A stretch of 7,233 nt of DNA from Anaeroplasmataceae bacterium (GTDB taxonomy: Bacteria; Bacillota_I; Bacilli_A; Acholeplasmatales; Anaeroplasmataceae), in contig JAHHSW010000040.1 of the NCBI GenBank assembly GCA_020024985.1, positions 1-7,233 on the forward strand, given 5' to 3'. Position 1 is the stretch's first letter; each line of letters starts with the position of its first letter. The translations under genes and the position numbers were made by a program. Shown here one piece after another: positions 1 through 6,375 of this stretch. The notes under the pieces were generated by a model. The model ran no database searches, was not told the origin of the DNA, and saw only the letters and a list, made by a program, of their open reading frames with translations.

Positions 1-23
1 ATGGTAAGATGTGTATAGTTCAT
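1..23 (-). CDS. Probable IS30-family transposase, first codons only (runs off left edge)
   Basis: Only seven full codons are inside the window, reading MNYTHLT, and the next codon begins AT (Ile or Met). IS30-family transposases of Firmicutes commonly open with a sequence of the type M-N-Y-T-H-L-T-I, leading into an N-terminal helix-turn-helix; that is family knowledge, and seven residues cannot prove it. The start is well supported: AAAGGAG at 36-30 lies six bases upstream of the ATG at 23-21, and an extended -10 promoter lies at 72-64. The same ATG is in frame with the upstream MATE gene, with no stop between them. Another short gene starting this way cannot be excluded. Confidence 0.5.
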
Positions 24-1454
24 ACAGAGCTCCTTTCTGCGTAGCGTTATGTGTGGTAAAACCATTATACCATGCTTCTGTCTCAACTTCTTCATTTTTC
101 TAAACTGATGAATTACAAATAAAGCACCAATTAGACAGGCTAAAAAATCTGCAATTGGGCCTGAATATAAAATTCCATCTATACCTAGATATATTGGTAG
201 GATTATTAATAGTGGTACTAAAAATAATAGCTGTCTAGATAGAGATAAAAATACTCCCTTAATAGGCTGACCAATAGATGAGAATAAATTATTACACATA
301 AATGATATTCCAACTCCTATTATCATTGATAAAAATATTCTCATGGTCTTTTCAGCAAATTCAAAATATAGGGGATCCTTAGAGGTACCAAAGGCCTTTA
401 TTACTATTCCAGGAATTGCCTCAACTATGATTAAACCAATGGCTCCTACTATTACATCTATTAATACCGCAATTTTAAAGGTCTTTATAACCCTATCATA
501 TTTCTTAGCACCATAGTTATAGCCCATAATAGGCTGAGTACCCTGATTAATTCCTACATAAAAGGCTATAAATAGAGCATTTATCTTCATTACAATACCA
601 AAGGCAGCAAGAGGAATATTTTCTCCATAGATAGAGGCAGCACCATATTCCTTTAGTGAATTATTCATTAATACCTGAACTATAAATAAAGCAATTTGAT
701 TTAAGGAATTACTCATACCTAGGGAAGCTATATAATACCACTTCTTAAAATTAAGGCTTAAGGAATTCTTATTTATATCTATTCTTTTAAATCTAAAGAT
801 ATAAACAATAGATATTAGGGCAGATATAACCTGAGATATTACTGTAGCTATAGCCGCACCCTCAATTCCCATATCAAATGTAAATATTAAAATTGGGTCT
901 AAAATAGTATTTAATACTGCACCAACAAGCATACTTATCATTGCGTACCTTGGGCTACCATCAGCTCTAATTAAATTACCCATCGCATTATTAATAATTA
1001 AAAAGGGCATACCTATTAGAGTTATTTTAGCGTAGGTATAGGCATAGGGATAAACATCAGCTGGAGCACCAAAGGCAGTAATCATACCCTTTAGGCATAA
1101 TTCTCCTACTACTGCATAAATAACACCAAGTATTAGCATCATCCATAAAGCATTACCACAAATTTTAGAGGCATTCTCCTTATCATCCTTACCTAAAAGA
1201 ATAGATATATTAGAGGCAGCACCTACACCAATTAATAATGATATAGCTAAGGAGATAGAGGTTAATGGGAATACTACATTAGTCGCAGCATTACCAAGTG
1301 GTCCTACTCCCTGACCTATAAATATTTGGTCAACTATATTATAAAGTGATGATAGTAGCATTGCTAATATAGATGGTATTGCAAATTTTCTTATTAGCTT
1401 ACCTAGAGCTTCATAGCCTAGTGGATTCATTTCATTTACATTTTTTCCTTCCAT
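1..1454 (-). CDS. MATE-family multidrug efflux protein (MepA-like), 3' end joined to foreign sequence
   Basis: This is a membrane antiporter of the MATE superfamily, which exports cationic drugs or metabolites in exchange for Na+ or H+. It starts at ATG 1454, with TAGGAG at 1468-1463 eight bases upstream. The N-terminus carries the family pattern: FAIPSILAMLLSSLYNIVDQ (residues 24-43), then IFIG and the small-residue helix LIGVGAASN (about 74-82). About twelve hydrophobic helices follow in two similar halves, including AIATVISQV in the first half and GINQGTQPIMGYNYGAKKYD opening the second. The MATE portion ends near residue 461 (HQFRKMKKLRQKH), a normal length of about 460. The frame then stays open for 23 more codons to the window edge, entering MNYTHLT at codon 478. 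The natural stop therefore appears to be lost to an insertion. Helices and core residues are otherwise intact, so function may be retained with an altered tail. Substrate unknown. Confidence 0.9.
   Translation of the reverse strand, partial: MEGKNVNEMNPLGYEALGKLIRKFAIPSILAMLLSSLYNIVDQIFIGQGVGPLGNAATNVVFPLTSISLAISLLIGVGAASNISILLGKDDKENASKICGNALWMMLILGVIYAVVGELCLKGMITAFGAPADVYPYAYTYAKITLIGMPFLIINNAMGNLIRADGSPRYAMISMLVGAVLNTILDPILIFTFDMGIEGAAIATVISQVISALISIVYIFRFKRIDINKNSLSLNFKKWYYIASLGMSNSLNQIALFIVQVLMNNSLKEYGAASIYGENIPLAAFGIVMKINALFIAFYVGINQGTQPIMGYNYGAKKYDRVIKTFKIAVLIDVIVGAIGLIIVEAIPGIVIKAFGTSKDPLYFEFAEKTMRIFLSMIIGVGISFMCNNLFSSIGQPIKGVFLSLSRQLLFLVPLLIILPIYLGIDGILYSGPIADFLACLIGALFVIHQFRKMKKLRQKHGIMVLPHITLRRKELCMNYTHLT
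54..72. repeat. 19-bp imperfect dyad overlapping the extended -10
   Basis: TGGTA at 54-58 is mirrored by TACCA at 68-72, and on the two strands the arms read TGGTAAAA and TGGTATAA. The dyad overlaps the -10 element of the promoter in front of the transposase-like start. It could be an operator, part of the insertion-sequence terminal repeat, or chance in AT-rich DNA. Confidence 0.35.
64..72 (-). promoter_or_regulatory. Extended -10 promoter in front of the transposase-like start
   Basis: On the minus strand the sequence is TGGTATAAT, a perfect TGn-TATAAT extended -10. No good -35 hexamer lies 16 to 18 bases upstream; a TTGAGA is present but only 11 bases away, which is too close. Transcription would begin near 57 and give a leader of about 35 bases ending in the AAAGGAG ribosome site. 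Confidence 0.5.
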
Positions 1455-1458
1455 AATA

Positions 1459-1501
1459 AAAACTCCTAACTTGTAAGATTATAGCATAAATTAGGAGTCT
1501 T
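1459..1501 (-). terminator. Hairpin between the permease and MATE genes, probable terminator or ribosome-site sequestrator
   Basis: ACTCCTAA (1462-1469) and TTAGGAGT (1491-1498) form a perfect 8-bp inverted repeat with a 21-base loop. On the minus strand it can be extended to about 11 pairs (AAGACTCCTAA with TTAGGAGTTTT, one G-U) and is followed by a T-rich run, so it could end permease transcripts. The 3' arm contains the MATE ribosome site. Read-through RNA from the permease would therefore hide that site, whereas RNA started at the internal -10 lacks the 5' arm. The long loop makes it a mediocre terminator. Confidence 0.5.
1463..1486 (-). promoter_or_regulatory. Extended -10 promoter and ribosome site of the MATE gene
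   Basis: On the minus strand, TGCTATAAT (1486-1478) is a consensus extended -10, and no matching -35 is visible at normal spacing. Transcription should start near 1471. The TAGGAG ribosome site (1468-1463) lies just inside the transcript, eight bases before ATG 1454. The promoter sits in the loop of the inverted repeat annotated separately. Confidence 0.55.
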
Positions 1502-1539
1502 TTCCTAGTATTTTATTAAAAATTTGCTAATATAGGCTA

Positions 1540-3294
1540 TTACTCAACAGATTTTAAGGATTCAACCATTAATACCCCATTTATCTTAGTAACTAAAGCT
1601 AAATTGACTAAGGCATTAGTACCTATAGTAATTACTAAAGAAATTACATAAGAATTTGGAAATACTGTATATAAGAACTCTACAAGTGGAGTTTGATTAA
1701 CCATAAGGGTTAATATCTCCATAGGTAGCCCAAGAAGCAAACCAAATCCTACTCCAATAAGGATAAGAATTATACTTTCATAAAATAGGGAGGCTGAAAT
1801 TTCCATTTTAGAGAAGCCTAATACCTTTAGGGTAGCTATATCTCTTTCTCTTTCCCTAAAGTTAAGCAGTGATAAATTATATAGTACTACTACTGCAAGT
1901 AAAATTGCAAAACCCTTACCCGCTAGGGTCATTAAGGAAATACTAGACATATAGGAATTTAGTAAATCGACATTTCCCTTATAGGTTTTAGTATTAGATA
2001 TACCATCTATATTATTAATTTCCTTTAAGACCTCATTAGGATCATATGAATCAGCTATATCTATCCAGGCATTAGTTTTTACCCTTCCAAGCCTATCATA
2101 ATCATTATAGGCTCTATTAATATAAATACCATGCTGGTAGAAAACATCTAAAACAAGGCCTATTTTACCAGTAAATGACATACCTAAGGCCTGAAAGCTT
2201 ATAGTATCTCCCTTACCTACCTTAAGTTTCTTCGCAAGCTTACCTGTAATAATTAGCTTATCCTTAAGCTCATAGCCACTAATATTTAAAAAGCTTGAAT
2301 TATCATCAATCACATAAACTAGGCTTTGATAGCTAATGCTTCCACTGCTTAGGGTTGTTGGTAGGGTAGTGTATTCCTCTACCTTGTTAACCCCAGAAAT
2401 AGCCTTTAGCTTATTAAGCTTACTATCATTAGATGTGTAGTTTGAATATAAATCAGCACTATAGAAATTTTTGATATCACTATCTACTCCAAAGCGTAAG
2501 GTATCATCTATTCCAAAGCCACAGACCAAAAGGGCAGTACAGCCACATACTCCAAGTATAACCATCAATGACTTAGCTAGGTTTAGCCTTATATTTCTAA
2601 GCGCCATTCTAATTGGAATCGAGGCCTTAGTTACCTTATAATCATGCCTTGAGGCCTTAGCTACCTTTACCTCTCTTGGTCTCATTCCCATTGCGGGATT
2701 AAGCCTTGCCTCCTTAATAACCACCGTAAGGGTTACAAGGGCAGTTACAAGTAATACAATAGCCATAGATAAAAGCATCTCAGGAATAGCTATAGTATAG
2801 CCAATTTCTGGAAGTGTATATAAAATTGCATATTTTTGATTCATAATCATAGGTATTATAAATGGTCCTGCTATAATACCTATTAATATACCTATTAAAA
2901 CAATATCTATGCTTAAGGCCATATAATGGAATACTACTCTTGCTGTCGATATACCTAGGGCCTTCATCGTACCTATTTGAATTCTTTCCTTGATAATTAT
3001 TTGAGAGATAGTAGTTAATACAACGAGTATTGCTACAAAAAAGAAAATTGTCGGGAAGATGTATGATAGCTTCCTAGCCTGGACTATATCATTTTGGATA
3101 GTTACATTACTAGCTAAGGAATCCTTATCAATACACATTATTAAATTTCTTTTTCCTTCCTCCTTACTCATAAAATAGCTATTTATCTTTTCCTTAATTA
3201 AATCAATATTTGAAATATCATTAAGCTTAATAACATATTGATTTGGCTTAACATAGCTATCCATAAGAAGCTTAATAATATTATTAATATCCAT
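1540..3294 (-). CDS. C-terminal fragment of the FtsX permease
   Basis: The first ATG in this frame gives 584 residues, but it lies inside the protein; coding sequence in this frame begins about 115 bases earlier, at the frameshift. Residues 1-75 are the end of an extracytoplasmic domain (QYVIKLNDISNIDL). The first FtsX core has helices near 78-101, 122-150 and 170-193, with the cytoplasmic motif KERIQIGTMKALG at 102-114. A fourth helix lies near 241-260, followed by a second extracytoplasmic domain of about 180 residues. The second FtsX core holds RERERDIATLKVLGFSKMEI and three more helices, and ends SLKSVE with a TAA stop. Both FtsX cores are intact, so damage is confined to the frameshift. 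As a separate polypeptide it has no obvious ribosome site at 3294. The exported substrate is unknown; the family includes lipoprotein, peptide and drug exporters. Confidence 0.75.
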   Translation of the reverse strand: MDINNIIKLLMDSYVKPNQYVIKLNDISNIDLIKEKINSYFMSKEEGKRNLIMCIDKDSLASNVTIQNDIVQARKLSYIFPTIFFFVAILVVLTTISQIIIKERIQIGTMKALGISTARVVFHYMALSIDIVLIGILIGIIAGPFIIPMIMNQKYAILYTLPEIGYTIAIPEMLLSMAIVLLVTALVTLTVVIKEARLNPAMGMRPREVKVAKASRHDYKVTKASIPIRMALRNIRLNLAKSLMVILGVCGCTALLVCGFGIDDTLRFGVDSDIKNFYSADLYSNYTSNDSKLNKLKAISGVNKVEEYTTLPTTLSSGSISYQSLVYVIDDNSSFLNISGYELKDKLIITGKLAKKLKVGKGDTISFQALGMSFTGKIGLVLDVFYQHGIYINRAYNDYDRLGRVKTNAWIDIADSYDPNEVLKEINNIDGISNTKTYKGNVDLLNSYMSSISLMTLAGKGFAILLAVVVLYNLSLLNFRERERDIATLKVLGFSKMEISASLFYESIILILIGVGFGLLLGLPMEILTLMVNQTPLVEFLYTVFPNSYVISLVITIGTNALVNLALVTKINGVLMVESLKSVE

Positions 3295-3377
3295 AAGCCT
3301 TATAAAGCTTATAAGCTCATAATTAGGATCCTCCTTAGCTACTGCCTCTGGCTTATGATAGCTTTCTAGTAGAGCCT

Positions 3378-4118
3378 TTATAGCCTCTTTTTTAAAATAG
3401 CTACTATAAGTAAAAATGAGGTATTATTCATTTGTGAATTTTGAACATTTTCAGCAAAGCTCATGCTGCCTGTTATTTTTAAATTAAGGGTAAGATAGGG
3501 CTCATTTAAAATATCCTCCTTACCAGCTATATGGCATAGCCTTATGGCATCTAAAATACTTTTTTCACTACCATCAAAGCTACCAATCTTCATATCAGCT
3601 AGAGCTTCTACTAAGGCTGAAATAGAAAATTTAACCGGTACAGCTAAATATTCTCCGTTTTCATCATACCACCTTATTTCTGAGCCCTGCTTATGGGTAT
3701 CTAAAAGCCTAGAATCGATAATAAAGAAATCCTCTTCCTCTATATTATCAGTATTAGCTGCCTTATTAATAGTAGGAAGCTTATCACTAATTAAAGCAGT
3801 TGCCTCATAAACCTGAAGCTTACTAGGAAGTGAAAATCTTTCCTCTACCCTACCGCTACTAGAGGTAATATTTTTAATTTCATTAAAACCATTTTCATCA
3901 TAGCTTCCGGTATTTACCCAGATATCAGCCATATTAGATTCTAAATATAGCTCATCTACTCTTTTATTTATGCTTTTAGCATTAGAGGTTAAGCCAACAA
4001 ATAGGGTCATAGCTAGAGCCGTAATTAATATTACTGCTAAAAAATGAAGCTTAGAATGAAGAATCGCTCTAAGCTTCATTTTAGCTAAAAGTCCTGAGGT
4101 ACTATTCTTATTTACCAT
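3378..4118 (-). CDS. N-terminal fragment of the FtsX permease
   Basis: These 246 residues begin with a positively charged stretch (KMKLRAILHSK) and one strong membrane helix at about 25-44 (LHFLAVILITALAMTLFVGL). An extracytoplasmic, mostly polar domain follows (YLESNMADIWVNTG, EEDFFIIDSRLLD, EPYLTLNLKITGSMSF). The last dozen residues, after NNTSF, read LLIVAILKKRL; this is out of keeping with the domain and results from reading the wrong frame after the lesion. The fragment lacks every FtsX core helix, so alone it could anchor in the membrane but not form a transporter. Confidence 0.7.
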   Translation of the reverse strand: MVNKNSTSGLLAKMKLRAILHSKLHFLAVILITALAMTLFVGLTSNAKSINKRVDELYLESNMADIWVNTGSYDENGFNEIKNITSSSGRVEERFSLPSKLQVYEATALISDKLPTINKAANTDNIEEEDFFIIDSRLLDTHKQGSEIRWYDENGEYLAVPVKFSISALVEALADMKIGSFDGSEKSILDAIRLCHIAGKEDILNEPYLTLNLKITGSMSFAENVQNSQMNNTSFLLIVAILKKRL

Positions 4119-4816
4119 ACTACCTCACCCGGATCCTTTATATCGCTATTAAGCCTAACACTAAATATTTCGCCGTCCTGTATTTCAATAACCCTATCCG
4201 CTACATCAGCAATAGATGAGTTATGGGTTACAATTACTACTGTCATATTATATTCATTAGAAATTTCTCTTAAAAGCTTAATGATTTTTACACCAGTTTT
4301 ACTATCTAGGGCACCAGTTGGCTCATCACATAAAAGTAGGCTTGGGTTTTTAACAATTGCACGAGCAATTGCTACCCTCTGCTACTCACCTCCAGATAGC
4401 TGAGATGGGAAATTACGCTCACGACCAAGTAAGCCCACCTTTTCTAGTATTTCCTTACTATCTAAGGGATTATCAGCTACACTTTCAGCTAATCTAACAT
4501 TTTCTAAAGCAGTTAAATTAGGCATTAGATTATAAAACTGAAAGACAAAGCCAATTCTTTTTCTTCTAAATAAACCAAGCTCCTTGCTATTAAGGCTTGT
4601 AACCTCCTTACCATCAACTAGGTATTCTCCGTAGCTTGCTAAATCCATACCACCTAATATATTAAGTAGGGTAGATTTACCAGCACCTGAGGCACCAAGA
4701 ATAACGACAAATTGCCCCTTTTCTATTTGAAAGCTTACATTATTTAAGGCCTTTACCTCATTTTTAGTATGCTCATTATATATTTTAGATATATTTCTTA
4801 AGACTATTTGACTCAT
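4112..4816 (-). pseudogene. ABC transporter ATP-binding protein (MacB/LolD type) with in-frame amber codon
   Basis: The full frame encodes 234 residues, normal for the ATPase partner of an FtsX permease. It starts at ATG 4816 with GAAGGGAG eight bases upstream and a consensus promoter behind. Walker A GASGAGKST is at 41-49, the Q-loop VFQFYNLMPN has Gln93, and the signature LSGGE is at 140-144. Codon 145 is TAG (4384-4382), and the next residues are QRVAIARA. The family reads LSGGEQQRVAIARA here, so the amber replaces the first Gln and differs from CAG by one base. Beyond it the frame is intact: Walker B LLLCDEP (160-166), D-loop ALD (169-171) and H-loop His198 (VTH). Unless suppressed, translation stops after 144 residues, leaving no Walker B or H-loop and hence no ATPase. 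The original stop overlaps the permease start. Confidence 0.85.
4382..4384 (-). other. In-frame TAG within the ABC signature motif
   Basis: On the minus strand the bases read TCT-GGA-GGT-GAG-TAG-CAG-AGG-GTA. The TAG sits where LSGGEQQRV has its first Gln. Conserved coding continues in the same frame for 89 codons, so this is a point nonsense change and not the gene's natural end. Confidence 0.85.
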
Positions 4817-4845
4817 AAAATCGACTCCCTTCTATCTATATTTCT

Positions 4846-4874
4846 ATTATAAATAGCATTTCTCTATAATGCAA
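4846..4874 (-). promoter_or_regulatory. Sigma-A promoter of the ABC exporter operon
   Basis: On the minus strand TTGCAT (4874-4869) and TATAAT (4851-4846) are separated by exactly 17 bases. Transcription would start near 4839, about 23 bases before the ATPase start codon. The -35 begins directly after the T-tract of the antiporter terminator, so the exporter operon is insulated from the upstream gene. Confidence 0.75.
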
Positions 4875-4924
4875 GAAAACCCGAGGCTTCAAGATAATTT
4901 CAAATAAAATCTTAAGGCCTCGGG
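4875..4924 (-). terminator. Intrinsic terminator of the antiporter gene
   Basis: CCCGAGG (4880-4886) and CCTCGGG (4918-4924) close a stem that continues inward as GCTTCAAGAT against ATCTTAAGGC with two mismatches, about 14 pairs in all. On the minus strand it is followed by TTTTCTT. It lies 21 bases after the antiporter stop and is the strongest terminator in the window. Confidence 0.85.
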
Positions 4925-4944
4925 CTAAGCTTAATTATTAATAT

Positions 4945-6294
4945 TTAGTTTCCTTTATTTTCAGGCTCTTCCTCATCTACTGTTACATAAACTGGATCTA
5001 AGGCCTTATTAGGTATCTCATCACCAACAGGGATTTCCTCTAATACCTCTTCCTCTGTTACAAGTAATGGCTCCTCACCATCCTTAGCTAATAGCTTCTT
5101 ATATAGAGTATCCATTAATATAGCACCTAGTGGAGCTGTAAATAGGATTGATACTACAGCAGCTGTTAAAACTATTGTACCACAGGCAAGGCCATCACCT
5201 AAGGCGATTGCGCCAATTGAAGCTTGAACTGTTGCCTTTGGAATATAAGACATAATAATATAGGCTCTTTCCTTGGCTGTATACTTAGTCTTAATAAGAC
5301 AGCACATAACACCACAAGAACGGAATACTAGAGAAATTGAGATTAAGCCAACTAGCTTTAAGCCGTCCATACCGAAGGCTAATTCAGCCCTTGTAGCACA
5401 GCCTACTAAAACAAATAGTAAAACCTCAAATACCTTCCATAGCTGATTATAGGCAGGCTTAATTTCCTTAGCACTGCTTTCATGAGTAGATAGAATATAA
5501 ATACCCATCGCAATAATACCAAGTAAGCCACTAAAATAGCCCATGCTATACTTTTCTAAAATAACCATACAAATAGATGCTATTATAGTTAATGAAATCT
5601 TAATCCATTTATTTACATTATATCTCTTATATAGCATTACCATTAATACGCCAAAGATAACACCAAGAAGGATTCCTAAAATAATGCTTGATGGTATTTG
5701 AAGTAGGGTTAAGCCAATATTAATGCTTCCACCTAGCTCCTGTGACTTTAATACACCCTCAAAGGCTGTAAATAATACAATAACAAAGATATCATCACAG
5801 CTAGAGCCTGCAAGCACTAGCTCTGCAACATTATGCTTAGTACCATATTTTTCATCCATTAGCTTAATCATTCTAGGTACTACTACTGCAGGTGATACTG
5901 CAGCAAGCACACTACCCATTAATAAAGCCTCTAAATAATCAATACCTAAAATTAATGGTGCGAATATTGTTATACCAACAATCTCAAAGATTGCAGGAAC
6001 CATACACATCATTATTGCTGGTCTACCAATTTTCTTAAGAGTCTTAATATCTAATGATAAGCCCGAACGAGTTAAAATAATAACTAAGGCTATCTTTCTT
6101 AGGATTGAAGAAATCTTAAGTAAATTAGCATCTACTATGTTGAATAAGGATGGTCCTAATAATATACCAAGAATGATATACCATATTAGCCTTGGCATTC
6201 TTATCTTATTAAATACCCATCCACCAAGGTAGCCTAGACCAAAGATCATTATTAGGCTAAATAAAAAGCTTCCAGCCTGCTGAATAAATTCCAT
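4945..6294 (-). CDS. CPA2-type cation:proton antiporter (SLC9B/NHA2-like), fluoride-riboswitch controlled
   Basis: This 449-residue inner-membrane exchanger swaps Na+ (or Li+/K+) for H+. About twelve to thirteen hydrophobic helices span residues 8-400. Diagnostic motifs are LGILLGPSLF (42-51), LTRSGLSLD (74-82), SPAVVVPRM (134-142), GSSCDD (163-168, with the paired Asp167-Asp168 expected of electrogenic CPA2 ion sites) and PKATVQASIG (352-361, with Lys353). The SPAVVVP and PKATVQA signatures resemble the SLC9B/NHA2 branch more than NhaA or NhaP. The last 45 residues are a soluble, very acidic tail rich in Glu (GEEPLLVTEEEVLEEIP, VDEEEPENKGN). The start at ATG 6294 is preceded by GGGGG ten bases upstream, a modest ribosome site. 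It is a single-gene unit between its own riboswitch and its own terminator. Fluoride induction suggests a role in ion or pH balance during fluoride stress; transport of fluoride itself is not implied by the motifs. Confidence 0.9.
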   Translation of the reverse strand: MEFIQQAGSFLFSLIMIFGLGYLGGWVFNKIRMPRLIWYIILGILLGPSLFNIVDANLLKISSILRKIALVIILTRSGLSLDIKTLKKIGRPAIMMCMVPAIFEIVGITIFAPLILGIDYLEALLMGSVLAAVSPAVVVPRMIKLMDEKYGTKHNVAELVLAGSSCDDIFVIVLFTAFEGVLKSQELGGSINIGLTLLQIPSSIILGILLGVIFGVLMVMLYKRYNVNKWIKISLTIIASICMVILEKYSMGYFSGLLGIIAMGIYILSTHESSAKEIKPAYNQLWKVFEVLLFVLVGCATRAELAFGMDGLKLVGLISISLVFRSCGVMCCLIKTKYTAKERAYIIMSYIPKATVQASIGAIALGDGLACGTIVLTAAVVSILFTAPLGAILMDTLYKKLLAKDGEEPLLVTEEEVLEEIPVGDEIPNKALDPVYVTVDEEEPENKGN

Positions 6295-6319
6295 AAATTA
6301 AATACCCCCATATTAAAAT

Positions 6320-6375
6320 AAAAAAATGCTGATTTTTTCTATACTAAAAAAATTAGTACAGACGTCATCAGCATT
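6320..6375 (-). terminator. Expression-platform terminator of the fluoride riboswitch
   Basis: On the minus strand AATGCTGAT (6375-6367) pairs perfectly with ATCAGCATT (6333-6325). Inside it CTGTACTAA (6361-6353) pairs with TTAGTATAG around a T-rich loop. The outer stem runs into seven T (6326-6320) followed by ATTTT. The 5' arm uses the 3' strand of the aptamer's second stem and encloses the 3' strand of its pseudoknot, so terminator and aptamer cannot coexist. Fluoride binding should therefore permit transcription of the antiporter. Confidence 0.85.

Larger units (their letters stand above)
1..75 (-). mobile_element. Probable end of an IS30-like insertion sequence (outer boundary approximate)
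   Basis: This stretch does not look like MATE coding sequence. It carries its own extended -10 promoter, a Shine-Dalgarno sequence and a transposase-like start, as expected at the upstream end of an insertion sequence. The MATE protein has already reached its usual length by about residue 460, close to position 75, so the junction is placed there by inference. I cannot identify the terminal inverted repeat or a target duplication, because only one end is visible. Confidence 0.4.
1540..4118 (-). pseudogene. ABC exporter permease (two-FtsX-domain type), broken by a frameshift
   Basis: The whole gene would encode about 859 residues in the usual order for large clostridial FtsX permeases: one N-terminal membrane helix, an extracytoplasmic domain, an FtsX core of three helices, a second linker helix and extracytoplasmic domain, and a second FtsX core. 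It starts at ATG 4118 with GTGAGG upstream and overlaps the ATPase stop (ATGGTAA), so the two were translationally coupled. The reading frame shifts by -1 between about 3416 and 3390. The upstream frame stops at 3380-3378, while the downstream frame is open from about 3411 and encodes SYFKKEAIKALLESYHKPEA before continuing into the longer fragment. The best guess is loss of one T from the run at 3416-3412: six T would give SFFTYSSYFKKEAIKALL without interruption. An A-AAA-AAG slippery heptamer in the overlap leaves programmed frameshifting possible but less likely. Confidence 0.8.

Noticed and set aside
87..92. A -35 element paired with the extended -10 at 72-64
   Set aside because: The hexamer at 17-base spacing is AAGAAG, far from consensus, and the nearby TTGAGA is only 11 bases from the -10.
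3544..3810. Plus-strand open frame of 88 codons opposite the permease
   Set aside because: It is antisense to conserved permease coding sequence, has low-complexity Ser/Leu content and no ribosome site or family resemblance.
5723..5938. Plus-strand open frame of 71 codons opposite the antiporter
   Set aside because: It is a mirror of conserved antiporter helices, rich in Ser, Thr and Ala, with no independent support.
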